This document shows, piece by piece, positions 1-6,592 of a stretch of DNA of 15,238 nucleotides. The notes under the pieces were generated by a model. That model worked only from the letters and a program-made list of their open reading frames with translations, was not told the DNA's origin and made no database searches. The DNA comes from JBDRLD01 sp043813445 (GTDB taxonomy: Bacteria; Patescibacteriota; Patescibacteriia; JACPHY01). The stretch is taken from assembly GCA_043813445.1 (NCBI GenBank), contig JBDRLD010000020.1, positions 1 through 15,238 of the forward strand, given 5' to 3'. The stretch's first letter is position 1; the number at the start of each line of letters is the position of its first letter. The position numbers were made by a program, and so were the translations under genes.

Positions 1-807
1 AAATTCAGTGGGGAGTCCATTTTCAGCTCCAAGCACCGAATAGCCGGTGGTCCACAAGCTCCCGTAGAGCTCTTGCTGCATGGCGAGCACCGGAATGAAT
101 GGTAGTGCCACGCCAATGACAAGCGCCCCCGCGAGCGGAAGATTCTTCTTTGAACGGGTGGTTGCGAACACGACGATGAGAAGTGCGGCGACCCAAATCA
201 ACTCGTGCGTTCTCATGGTCAACGCGAGTCCGATGCAGAGTCCGCCAATCCCCCACTGCCACCAACGATGTGATCGTACAAGGATAGCGAGTCCAATCAA
301 CAATAGGGCGACAAATGGAATATTCGGGAGAAACGTCGTCGCGGTAAACAGCCACATGCTCGGATGGAGTGCGAGAAGCGCCGTCGCCACTAAACCGACT
401 CGTGTCCCGAAGAATCGTTCAATAAGCAGCGCAAAAGCAATCAAGCCAAACACAGCGAGCACTGGCGTCACAAAGAGCGCCGCGCGTGCCCCAATTATTC
501 GACCCAGCATGCCGTATGCAATGGGAAGACCAAGGTACCCACCGGGAACAATCGCACCATTCGCGCGCACGTTTGACGTACGCGGATGGATGATGCCATC
601 AACCGAAGGATTGCGTGCTTCCTCTAGGAGCACTGGAACCCCATCGGTGATACGCTCGGTAAAATACGCGTTCGTCGTCTCATCGGGCCAATGGAACCGT
701 GGCGCAAGGTCATCCGCGCGCCAATTCGACCACGCAAGCACTGACGTTCCTATTCCGAAGAACGCCGCCAGCGCCACAATAATAACGAATCGAATCTTCC
801 TGTTCAT
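1..807 (-). CDS. GT39-like (GT-C) membrane glycosyltransferase, partial
   Basis: The minus-strand frame is open from ATG at 807 to the left edge (269 codons, no stop), so the C-terminus is missing. The protein begins MNRKIRFVIIVALAAFF, a membrane segment (about residues 5-25), followed by an extracytoplasmic loop with WPDE at 40-43. An acidic pair in the first loop is typical of the GT-C/PMT (ArnT-like) fold, where it serves catalysis or metal binding. Further hydrophobic segments follow from about residue 110. Members of this family move a sugar from a polyprenyl-phosphate carrier to lipid or protein on the outer face of the membrane; donor and acceptor cannot be read here. The start lies 9 bp after the stop of the phosphatidyltransferase gene, with GGAG just upstream, so the two are probably cotranscribed. 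I am fairly sure of the gene and moderately sure of the family. Confidence 0.8.
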   Translation of the reverse strand, partial: MNRKIRFVIIVALAAFFGIGTSVLAWSNWRADDLAPRFHWPDETTNAYFTERITDGVPVLLEEARNPSVDGIIHPRTSNVRANGAIVPGGYLGLPIAYGMLGRIIGARAALFVTPVLAVFGLIAFALLIERFFGTRVGLVATALLALHPSMWLFTATTFLPNIPFVALLLIGLAILVRSHRWWQWGIGGLCIGLALTMRTHELIWVAALLIVVFATTRSKKNLPLAGALVIGVALPFIPVLAMQQELYGSLWTTGYSVLGAENGLPTEF

Positions 808-816
808 TGTGCTCCG

Positions 817-1380
817 TTAAACACCGTATGTAGCCAACGAAACCAGCGCAAAGAGAATAGCAAGGATGAATGTCGCGCTGGAAATCGGAACGATCGCCGG
901 AATGCCGAACGCGAGACCAAGCAGCAAAAGCGACACGCCAACCACCTCGAGCACCATTTTGATCTTGCCCCAACGATTTGCTTGGAGCGACCGGCCATGC
1001 GCACGCCCATACCACGCGAGACCGAGAATGATCGCCTCAATCGCTACGATGACAAATCCGATGATCGCATCGAGTTCGCGTACGACGACGCCGAAGATCA
1101 TGCTCATGATGAGCACCTTATCCGCCAATGGATCATATGCCTTCCCCCACTCGGTCACCTGATTTCGCGTCCGCGCCATCGCCCCGTCAACCGAATCGGT
1201 AATTGCGGTAAGGACGAATAGTACGAGCCCAATACGGTAGTCTCCACGAAGGACGAAGAAGAGTACAACCGGCGTCATAACGAAACGGAACGTCGTTACC
1301 TGGTTCGGCGTCACGGACTTCGGAATAAACGGAAGAATCGTCACCGCGAATATACGGTCAAAAAATGGTTGGAAGTTCAT
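817..1380 (-). CDS. CDP-alcohol phosphatidyltransferase (PgsA-like)
   Basis: This is a 187-residue integral membrane enzyme. The family signature D-x2-D-G-x2-A-R-x8-G-x3-D-x3-D is complete: D62, D65, G66, A69, R70, G79, D83 and D87. These residues bind the metal ions and the CDP-diacylglycerol. The N-terminal TPNQVTTFR stretch (24-32) and about five to six hydrophobic segments fit the family, and the length is normal. It transfers a phosphatidyl group from CDP-diacylglycerol to an alcohol. Glycerol-3-phosphate (PgsA, phosphatidylglycerophosphate synthase) is the most common acceptor, but inositol-phosphate or other acceptors cannot be excluded, so no symbol is given. It is the first gene of a minus-strand pair with the GT39-like gene. 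No convincing Shine-Dalgarno site precedes the start. Confidence 0.9.
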   Translation of the reverse strand: MNFQPFFDRIFAVTILPFIPKSVTPNQVTTFRFVMTPVVLFFVLRGDYRIGLVLFVLTAITDSVDGAMARTRNQVTEWGKAYDPLADKVLIMSMIFGVVVRELDAIIGFVIVAIEAIILGLAWYGRAHGRSLQANRWGKIKMVLEVVGVSLLLLGLAFGIPAIVPISSATFILAILFALVSLATYGV

Positions 1381-1413
1381 ACGGATGAGGTACGCATGGC
1401 GGCGTCAGGAGGG

Positions 1414-1419
1414 TACACT
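1414..1419 (+). promoter_or_regulatory. possible -10 element (TACACT) of the membrane-protein gene
   Basis: Only 47 bp (1381-1427) separate the two divergent starts at 1380 and 1428, so promoters for both directions must lie there or inside the genes. TACACT ends 8 nt before the ATG at 1428, which would give an almost leaderless mRNA. AGGAGGG at 1407-1413 also resembles a Shine-Dalgarno site but sits 14 nt from the ATG, which is far. No good -35 is seen, and the two readings exclude each other. Confidence 0.25.
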
Positions 1420-1427
1420 GAAAATAC

Positions 1428-3464
1428 ATGGGTAAATTTGTCTCTACTATAGCAGGAATTTCGTTGTTGTCGGGAATTCTCGTGCTCATCGGGTGGTTTC
1501 ATGCACCCGTCCGTATTATCGTGCTTGTCGTTATTGGGATAGCCGGAATCGCATGGTTGCGCCATACGCGTCCAACATCACCCCCTCTCACCGGCATCAT
1601 TCTTGCCGGTATTCCACTCGCATGCGCGGCCGGTGCCATAGCGATTCTCTCTTCCGCTGCCACAACCGAGTCCATTCGCTCGCCATGGAGCGTGGTACTA
1701 ACCAGCGCATTCTTCGCGCTCTACGGCCTCACCACGTTCATTACTATTCTCATTGCACTACGGTCACAACGTGCGGCCGCACTTGGCACTGCCGCCGCAC
1801 TCGCTGTTGGATCTCTCGTCGCGCTCCTCGTCTATCCGATCGGCTTCGGCTTCGATCACTTCCTCCATTCCGCAGCGGAGCGCATTCTCTTCGACGTCGG
1901 ATCCATATCACCACCGCCGTATTTTTACAGCGCACACTACGGTCCGGTCCTCCTCCTCGCACAGCTCGGAATACCACTCACGATCGCCGATCGCATACTC
2001 GCACCGTTTCTCGTCCTCGTCGTACTGGTTCCGCTCCTCGCCGCAACCCTCCGCACGCTCCTCCCGAATCGACCTACTGTCATCGGAATCACGGTGTTAT
2101 TGCTTGTGCCATTCCTCCCGTTCGTAGTAAGCACACCGCAATCCACATCGTACGTATTCGGACTCGTCACACTATTGCTCGTCCTACGTGTGCTGGACAA
2201 TAAACGATGGTCATCATGGATGACGCCTTGCGCAACCGCGCTCGTCGCGCTACTCGCGAACCCGCTTACCGGAATCCCGACGTGTGCGATCGTTGCAACT
2301 GTATTTACCGCCACACACCGACATCGCATTATCGCGATTTGCTGCGCCATCGGTGGCGCGCTCGCGCTTCCTTTCGCCTTTCTCATCGCCGCACTGCTCA
2401 CACCAAGTATTGCGCTTGATACCACCATCTCGCTGCAGTCGGTTTCTATCATCTTCAATTCGCTTCGCGATGCAATTGCAATTACCGCAGTAGACTTTGC
2501 TACCGCAGACGCGCTTTCGATTGCACGCATCCTCCTCCCTATCCTTTGGGTCGTCCTCGGATACCTCGGAATCCGTTCCCTCGCGCAACACTCGCGCGCA
2601 CAAGCAATCACCATCATCACCGCCGTAGCGATTACCGCTGGCGCCGCACTCGTCACCCTCATCACGACAACCGTAACAACACAGCTCTCGGAAGAGCACA
2701 TCGACTACCCGCTCCGGCTCCTTCGCTTTGCTGTGCTCCTCCTCATCCCGGCTGTGAGCATAACGCTTATTGCTTTTGCTGCACACTTGCGAACGCCGGT
2801 GCTTCGTCTTGCCGGCGCAACGGCAATTGCCGCGCTGGCCTGCTTCACACTCTTCCTCGCCTACCCGCGCGACGATGCACAAGTGCGTAGCGGGCTCTGG
2901 AGCGTCAGCTCGGATGATATTGCCGTAGTCCACACAATCGCCGCAGACGCAGGGGATTATGCATTTGTCGTGCTCGGCAATCAAATGCTCGGAGCAGCAG
3001 CAATGCGCGAGCAACCATTTCGCCCAGCACACATCGTCTGTGCGAACGGCACACACATCTTCTCGACCCGCATAGGTGACCAAACGCCTCCAACCGATAC
3101 GTCGTGTACCGAACATCTCGCCCATGCACTCCCCGCGGGCGGGCCGGTCGCACAGTACTACTGGCAATACGTTTCGCAACCCCCGCTGCCTTGTTCTCCC
3201 CCGAGCAAGCTAGAAGGAGTACCTGGTGGACAAGTGGAGACGGCAATCGTCAGTGTAACTATGGACTGCCTCCTACCAACTCCGATCTACTCCGCAATGA
3301 AACTCGTCAATGCCGACATCGCCTACGTAGTACTCCACGATTACTGGCGTAACTATATTCCGCTCAGCGACCTCACCGCATCCATGGCAGACGCGGAAGT
3401 CGGTACGTTCGAGCATGTTCGGGTGTTTCGTTTTGAGCAGCCACTCTCCCAGCCGTCATCCTGA
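1428..3464 (+). CDS. polytopic membrane protein, possibly GT-C type glycosyltransferase
   Basis: A 678-residue protein with about a dozen hydrophobic segments between residues 7 and 480, then a mostly hydrophilic C-terminal region (about 480-678), probably extracytoplasmic. Around 140-176 is a conserved-looking loop (GFDHFLHSAAE ... PPPYFYSAHYGP) between membrane segments. An Asp/His-bearing early loop before a YxxxxY stretch is reminiscent of GT-C glycosyltransferases that use lipid-linked sugars, but no decisive motif is visible, so the function is inferred only from topology and from the glycosyltransferase next door. TGA at 1419-1421 is in frame just upstream, which fixes the ATG at 1428 as the earliest start. 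The last codons (P-S-S-stop) are supplied by the left arm of the palindromic repeat that begins at 3453. It stands alone on the plus strand, divergent from the phosphatidyltransferase. Confidence 0.85.
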   Translation: MGKFVSTIAGISLLSGILVLIGWFHAPVRIIVLVVIGIAGIAWLRHTRPTSPPLTGIILAGIPLACAAGAIAILSSAATTESIRSPWSVVLTSAFFALYGLTTFITILIALRSQRAAALGTAAALAVGSLVALLVYPIGFGFDHFLHSAAERILFDVGSISPPPYFYSAHYGPVLLLAQLGIPLTIADRILAPFLVLVVLVPLLAATLRTLLPNRPTVIGITVLLLVPFLPFVVSTPQSTSYVFGLVTLLLVLRVLDNKRWSSWMTPCATALVALLANPLTGIPTCAIVATVFTATHRHRIIAICCAIGGALALPFAFLIAALLTPSIALDTTISLQSVSIIFNSLRDAIAITAVDFATADALSIARILLPILWVVLGYLGIRSLAQHSRAQAITIITAVAITAGAALVTLITTTVTTQLSEEHIDYPLRLLRFAVLLLIPAVSITLIAFAAHLRTPVLRLAGATAIAALACFTLFLAYPRDDAQVRSGLWSVSSDDIAVVHTIAADAGDYAFVVLGNQMLGAAAMREQPFRPAHIVCANGTHIFSTRIGDQTPPTDTSCTEHLAHALPAGGPVAQYYWQYVSQPPLPCSPPSKLEGVPGGQVETAIVSVTMDCLLPTPIYSAMKLVNADIAYVVLHDYWRNYIPLSDLTASMADAEVGTFEHVRVFRFEQPLSQPSS

Positions 3465-3597
3465 ACGAAGTGCTTCTTAGTCCGCCTTGGGCGGGAAGGA
3501 TCTCACAATATGGCAACGCACTCCCTATGAGAAAAGCTCTACGACTGGGTGAGATCCTTCGCGGACTCCCGCCATAGGCGGGCAGGCAGGATGACGG
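3453..3597. repeat. imperfect inverted repeat with nested hairpins (intergenic palindromic element)
   Basis: CCGTCATCCTG (3453-3463) is answered exactly by its reverse complement at 3587-3597, and AAGGATCTCAC (3495-3505) by GTGAGATCCTT (3549-3559). Each arm carries its own small hairpin: CCGCC-TTG-GGCGG (3482-3494) and CCCGCC-ATA-GGCGGG (3568-3582). The element overlaps the end of the upstream gene and supplies its stop codon. A related copy lies at 5416-5491. It may form a large cruciform or RNA hairpin and could end transcription of the upstream gene, but there is no T-tract. Confidence 0.85.
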
Positions 3598-3736
3598 CGG
3601 GGTGGGGATCAGGATGATGGCTTAGTTGTTGGTGCGTCACGCACATGGTCACTACTACGCTATACCCAATTTCCACCAACTCCTCCGGATCGCCTCTACT
3701 CCAAAGACACAACACAGCCAAAAAATCGAGCCGCAC
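3598..3736. other. non-coding stretch without recognised content
   Basis: Between the palindromic element and the promoter at 3737. I see no convincing gene, RNA or repeat here, apart from a short echo of the repeat (ATCAGGATGATGG near 3608-3620). Confidence 0.5.
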
Positions 3737-3765
3737 TTGACAAGGGCGCCTCTTTACGCTACCCT
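3737..3765 (+). promoter_or_regulatory. sigma70-type promoter for the two-gene cassette
   Basis: TTGACA (3737-3742, perfect -35), a 17-nt spacer, then TACCCT (3760-3765, -10). Transcription would start near 3772, giving an untranslated leader of about 92 nt before the ATG at 3865. It is the best-matching promoter I find in the window. The placement is seen directly; activity is inferred. Confidence 0.7.
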
Positions 3766-3776
3766 GGAAACGAATC

Positions 3777-3840
3777 CCCGCGTGTATGCGCGGGTGGTCT
3801 CGACGAGTCGAGGCAACGCGTGGTCCCTGCGCAATAGGGA
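3777..3840 (+). promoter_or_regulatory. structured 5' leader with three consecutive hairpins
   Basis: Three short inverted repeats follow one another in the predicted leader: CCCGCG/CGCGGG (3777-3782 with 3789-3794), CTCGA/TCGAG (3799-3803 with 3808-3812) and TCCCT/AGGGA (3824-3828 with 3836-3840). The Shine-Dalgarno site comes 10 nt after the last stem. It matches no riboswitch or ribosomal-protein leader that I recognise. It may stabilise the mRNA or control access to the ribosome site. Confidence 0.5.
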
Positions 3841-3850
3841 TGCTCATTCC

Positions 3851-3860
3851 AAAGGAGGTG
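3851..3860 (+). promoter_or_regulatory. strong Shine-Dalgarno site
   Basis: AAAGGAGGTG is a full-length match to the usual 16S rRNA 3' end, ending 4 nt before the ATG at 3865. It fixes this start and stands out because most other genes in the window have weak sites or none. Confidence 0.85.
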
Positions 3861-3864
3861 CCGG

Positions 3865-4968
3865 ATGGCACCGCTGCAATTCGATGAGCTGGATGACCAA
3901 CATCATACTATTACTGATGGACCACGCACACTCACCACCGACAAAAAGGCGCAATTCACGCTCCTACGGTACGGCACGGGAAACACGTGCAGGACAATCA
4001 CCATCACAAGGGTCATCTATCGCATTGAACAGATCGTCTTCTACGGCAAGTACTACGACGGTCGTCTGGTCGAGGGGGTGTACAATCCCGAGACGCATGA
4101 AGGCCACCTGACGATCAAACGCCGTGAAACCGTCAACAGCAACAATGCAGACGTCGTGACGTGTGCCAAAACGAAGCGCTGGGACATCCACGATGGGCCA
4201 TCGAATATGGCACTCCAGCATACGTTGTTCGCACCGAGACCAAGAGGGGGGAAAGCGCTGCGACTCCCAGTCGAGTTCTTGGTGTTGGAGCAAGGCCGCA
4301 AGAAGGGATCCTTCGAAGTGTGCATCAACGGCCTCGAATGGGAGGATGGATCTGGCGAGAGCTGGATCTTCCGCGGCCGGCTGGATGGATCCAATACGCA
4401 GGTGCACGGCTACTACAGCTCCAAGAAGCGCGCGGGCTGGATAGAGATCGTACCGAAGGCAGCACAGCCAAGCGAGAACACAGAAAGCACCCCCGCAATC
4501 AGCTACGGACCGTGGACGACGCTTGGGAAGTTGCCGCCGGACACGCACTTCGAGGCTGCGGATGGCATGCGCGCGACAACGATAGATACGTCTCGTGCCG
4601 GGTACGAGAAGTACCAGTACGTCCCCTGCGACGACGGGAGAGTCCACACCGCTCCTGACGGCAAGATGCGCGTTCGCAAGATCTTCATCGAGAGCGTACC
4701 AAGCGCGAATGCGAGCGTGGCGGAGCTGATCTGGACGGCGCGAAGCACCGGCCACGGCGATCTCTTCGAGCACGAATGCAGTGGGCTCGTCGCAAGCCGC
4801 AGCGACCAATGCGACCACGGACCTCCCTGCGGCGCAATCCACTCCATCGCATGGGATGATGAGGGCCGCGACTGCGCCGTCGCCTACTCGCTCAACTACG
4901 AGAGCGCCTCCCGAATCACGTTCTGCCCGTTCTGCGGCGTGGAGCTGACGAAGCCACAAGAGGTGTAA
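3865..4968 (+). CDS. uncharacterised soluble protein with C-terminal CPxCG tail
   Basis: A 367-residue, largely hydrophilic protein with no signal peptide or membrane segment, so probably cytoplasmic, unlike nearly all its neighbours. I do not recognise the family. The N-terminal two thirds look beta-rich, with alternating charged and hydrophobic residues. The last 70 residues hold most of the cysteines: HEC, DQCDHGPPCG, RDC and finally TFCPFCGVELTKP. CPxCG is half of a zinc-ribbon knuckle, and HEC or the DHGPPC cluster could supply the other ligands. Short CPFCG tails are frequent in phage-encoded and mobile-element proteins, which is a hint and not proof. The start is fixed by a strong Shine-Dalgarno site under a near-consensus promoter. 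The next gene begins 2 nt after the stop and encodes a protein resembling this C-terminal region, so the two likely form one operon. Confidence 0.8.
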   Translation: MAPLQFDELDDQHHTITDGPRTLTTDKKAQFTLLRYGTGNTCRTITITRVIYRIEQIVFYGKYYDGRLVEGVYNPETHEGHLTIKRRETVNSNNADVVTCAKTKRWDIHDGPSNMALQHTLFAPRPRGGKALRLPVEFLVLEQGRKKGSFEVCINGLEWEDGSGESWIFRGRLDGSNTQVHGYYSSKKRAGWIEIVPKAAQPSENTESTPAISYGPWTTLGKLPPDTHFEAADGMRATTIDTSRAGYEKYQYVPCDDGRVHTAPDGKMRVRKIFIESVPSANASVAELIWTARSTGHGDLFEHECSGLVASRSDQCDHGPPCGAIHSIAWDDEGRDCAVAYSLNYESASRITFCPFCGVELTKPQEV

Positions 4969-4970
4969 TA

Positions 4971-5183
4971 ATGAACAACCAAACTTGGCTTCGATCCAAA
5001 GACGACCCATCGAACTTCGAGCATACGTGCTCGGAGAAACCGAACGACGGCCTCGACATCAAGTGGCTGAAGCGATGGGAGGGCGCAACCCTGGTCATAG
5101 GCAAGGACCACAGCAGGTTCCCACTCCACTTCCACATCGCGTTCTGCCCCTATTGCGGCGTGGAGCTGACGAAGCCGGCGTAG
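4971..5183 (+). CDS. small CPxCG-tailed protein, related to the C-terminus of the upstream gene product
   Basis: A 70-residue protein that starts 2 nt after the preceding stop, with GAGGTG 5 nt before the ATG, so it is coupled to the upstream gene. It has FEHTCS near residue 16 and ends in AFCPYCGVELTKPA. The larger protein shows FEHECSG and TFCPFCGVELTKP at similar relative positions, so this gene looks like a free-standing copy of that C-terminal module. A single-knuckle C...CPxC arrangement with His residues (HTC, HFH) could bind one zinc ion. The final 38 nt of the shared tail are nearly identical between the genes (about 34 of 38), which points to duplication or strong conservation. Function unknown. 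Confidence 0.75.
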   Translation: MNNQTWLRSKDDPSNFEHTCSEKPNDGLDIKWLKRWEGATLVIGKDHSRFPLHFHIAFCPYCGVELTKPA

Positions 5184-5184
5184 A

Positions 5185-5206
5185 GGCGTAGGCCCGCCCC
5201 TACGCC
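5185..5206 (+). other. GC-rich hairpin just after the cassette genes
   Basis: GGCGTAGG (5185-5192) pairs with CCTACGCC (5199-5206) across a 6-nt loop, starting 2 nt after the stop at 5183. There is no T-tract, so it more likely protects the 3' end or assists the terminator at 5290. Confidence 0.45.
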
Positions 5207-5223
5207 AAGACACCCCCCTCTAA

Positions 5224-5270
5224 CTCCACCTCCAGCACTGCGGCGGACTTGGAAGCTAGAAGAGGTGGAG
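5224..5270. repeat. inverted repeat CTCCACCTC / GAGGTGGAG
   Basis: Nine-base arms at 5224-5232 and 5262-5270 with 29 nt between. The loop contains GCGGACTTGG, resembling pieces of the palindromic family at 3453 and 5416. Role unknown. Confidence 0.4.
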
Positions 5271-5289
5271 GATCAGATAGATACCAAGA

Positions 5290-5331
5290 CCCCCTACTGG
5301 ATACGAACAATCCAGTAGGGGGTTTCAATTT
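5290..5331 (+). terminator. Rho-independent terminator of the cassette
   Basis: CCCCCTACTGGAT (5290-5302) pairs perfectly with ATCCAGTAGGGGG (5310-5322) across a 7-nt loop and is followed by TTTCAATTT. The 13-bp stem and T-rich tail fit an intrinsic terminator for the two genes ending at 5183. Confidence 0.8.
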
Positions 5332-5415
5332 ATACGATCCCCACCCCCTCTACCCGCCCGAGGCGGACTCGGAAGCACTCCCCCTCCCGGTGGGATGGGG
5401 AGAAAATAAGGCGGA

Positions 5416-5491
5416 GGTCCTTCGCGGAGTCTACCCCGACCAAAACCCCGACGCCCGGGTCGGGGCGAGCGTCGGGGCTCAGGATGACACC
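5416..5491. repeat. second copy of the intergenic palindromic repeat family
   Basis: GGTCCTTCGCGGAGTC (5416-5431) resembles GATCCTTCGCGGACTC in the element at 3453-3597, and CTCAGGATGACACC (5479-5491) resembles its CAGGATGACGG end. The interior differs: here it is filled with CCCCGAC/GTCGGGG units that can pair with one another. The likely picture is a family with fixed ends and a variable hairpin core. Confidence 0.7.
5442..5477 (-). terminator. probable intrinsic terminator of the dockerin gene
   Basis: Read on the minus strand, GCGTCGGGG-type arms (5469-5477 with 5446-5454, 9 bp, 14-nt loop) are followed by TTTT (complement of AAAA at 5442-5445). This lies about 60 nt after the dockerin stop at 5538 and is built from the core of the palindromic repeat. 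A weaker AT-rich hairpin, GTTTCT/AGAAAC at 5501-5517, lies between. Confidence 0.55.
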
Positions 5492-5537
5492 GAAAGAATT
5501 GTTTCTGGACGAGAAACGACACCACTAAATGCCGTCA

Positions 5538-6515
5538 TTACCCGGTCCAGTAGTACGCCATGATGGAAAAGTCGACAAGATTCACGACACCATCACCATT
5601 CAATCGTTCGCGTTCGATCGTTTTCATCGCGTCGCTCAACGGTTGCTTGTACCAGTACGCAGCGATGGAGAAATCAATGAGGTTTATGCGGCCATCGTTG
5701 TTCAGGTCACCCCGGAACGTGGTCGATGGCACTGCCATGCTCTCGCCCTTCCCAGCCACCGCGAATGTTGCAGATAAACCGTACGGACTCACTTCTCCAT
5801 CACTAGATGCTTTCGACCGCGCTTCGTGTTGACCCGAAGCGAGTGGCGATGTGTCGAAATTATAGACGTATGCGCCATGCGCGTCGGCACGTGAAGAGAG
5901 GAAGTGTTCGCTGTCCGAGTGTATCACTATAGATACCGTCGCATCCGGTACTGTCTGCCCGAACATGGTAAGTGTATCGCCCCGCGCAAGCGCACGCGCG
6001 GAGAGATCAATTGTCGGCGCGATGAAAATTCCACTCACCTGTGCGATCGCCCCGCTCGTGAGCAGCATGGGATACGAAATCGTTGCAGAACGCCGACCAG
6101 AACTATCCGTTGTGTACACACTGAAATTGTAGCTCCCGGGCGTGAGCTCGGTCAGCGTTACCTGAAACTTTGCATCAAAACCGGCCACAGTCTCTACCAC
6201 AATCGCACCATCCCTCAGAATCGTTACCGTACTTCCTGGATATGCGCGCCCCATAAGCGTGGTGGATGCGTGTGCAGCGGGCGCTGCCACACTTGCACCT
6301 CCTCCGCCACCCCCACCTCCCGGTGGCTGCACCTCATCTCCAAGCACAAGCGCACTAATACTCACGGAACCACCAACACTCACCACTGCGAGGATGGGAA
6401 TCGAACATACGGCGCACGCGACGAGCATCCACAAAAACGCACTCCGAAAGAGCGCGGCCTTTTCTTGTTGTGATCTATTGCGACGTTTATGCAACATGAA
6501 AAACAACTTCAGCAT
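5538..6515 (-). CDS. secreted or membrane-anchored dockerin protein
   Basis: A 325-residue protein. A basic N-terminus is followed by a hydrophobic stretch (27-47) that acts as signal or anchor, a glycine linker (PPGGGGGGGGAS, 64-75), two predicted Ig/Big-like beta domains (about 84-155 and 160-255) and a C-terminal type-I-like dockerin (268-324). The dockerin has two EF-hand-like loops. The first is complete: D270, N272, D274, N278, D281. The second has R304 where Asp is expected, with N306, D308, N312 and D315 kept. Each is followed by DFSI(A/M)AY, the helix that docks to a cohesin. Dockerins bind cohesins in a calcium-dependent way, and two cohesin proteins are encoded at 11763-14068, obvious candidate partners. 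The start is chosen for GAGAGG 7 nt upstream. It is the last gene of the minus-strand cluster, 62 bp after the DUF916-like gene. Confidence 0.85.
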   Translation of the reverse strand: MLKLFFMLHKRRNRSQQEKAALFRSAFLWMLVACAVCSIPILAVVSVGGSVSISALVLGDEVQPPGGGGGGGGASVAAPAAHASTTLMGRAYPGSTVTILRDGAIVVETVAGFDAKFQVTLTELTPGSYNFSVYTTDSSGRRSATISYPMLLTSGAIAQVSGIFIAPTIDLSARALARGDTLTMFGQTVPDATVSIVIHSDSEHFLSSRADAHGAYVYNFDTSPLASGQHEARSKASSDGEVSPYGLSATFAVAGKGESMAVPSTTFRGDLNNDGRINLIDFSIAAYWYKQPLSDAMKTIERERLNGDGVVNLVDFSIMAYYWTG

Positions 6516-6560
6516 CTATGTTCCTCTCTATTTAGAGTACCAATTCGACACGCAGACGCA

Positions 6561-6592
6561 CAGACCGCGACGTGGCATCACGTCGCGGTCTG
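6561..6592 (-). other. 14-bp perfect hairpin spanning the stop codon of the DUF916-like gene
   Basis: CAGACCGCGACGTG (6561-6574) is exactly complementary to 6579-6592, with a 4-nt loop GCAT. The TGA stop (6578-6580) lies in the loop and stem, so the last codons form part of the structure. No T-tract follows on the minus strand. It may be a processing or stability element between this gene and the dockerin gene, or a partial terminator. Confidence 0.7.

Noticed and set aside
80..820. Long open frame on the plus strand opposite the GT39-like gene (246 codons)
   Set aside because: Low-complexity Ser/Thr/Arg/Pro composition; the opposite strand encodes a hydrophobic GT-C protein with a WPDE loop and a good start 9 bp after the upstream gene.
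2250..3179. 309-codon frame on the minus strand, and a 254-codon frame at 1937-2701
   Set aside because: Antisense to the 678-residue membrane protein; sequences rich in Arg and Cys without domain features.
3777..3845. tRNA or other known structured RNA gene
   Set aside because: Three hairpins in a row but no acceptor stem, T-loop or anticodon arm; better explained as an mRNA leader.
3626..3864. Plus-strand frame running into the cassette gene in another frame
   Set aside because: It would translate the promoter and leader hairpins, has no ribosome site, and its composition is random-like.
3964..5010. 348-codon frame on the minus strand
   Set aside because: Antisense to the cassette gene that has promoter, strong Shine-Dalgarno site and CPxCG tail; the antisense product shows no family features.
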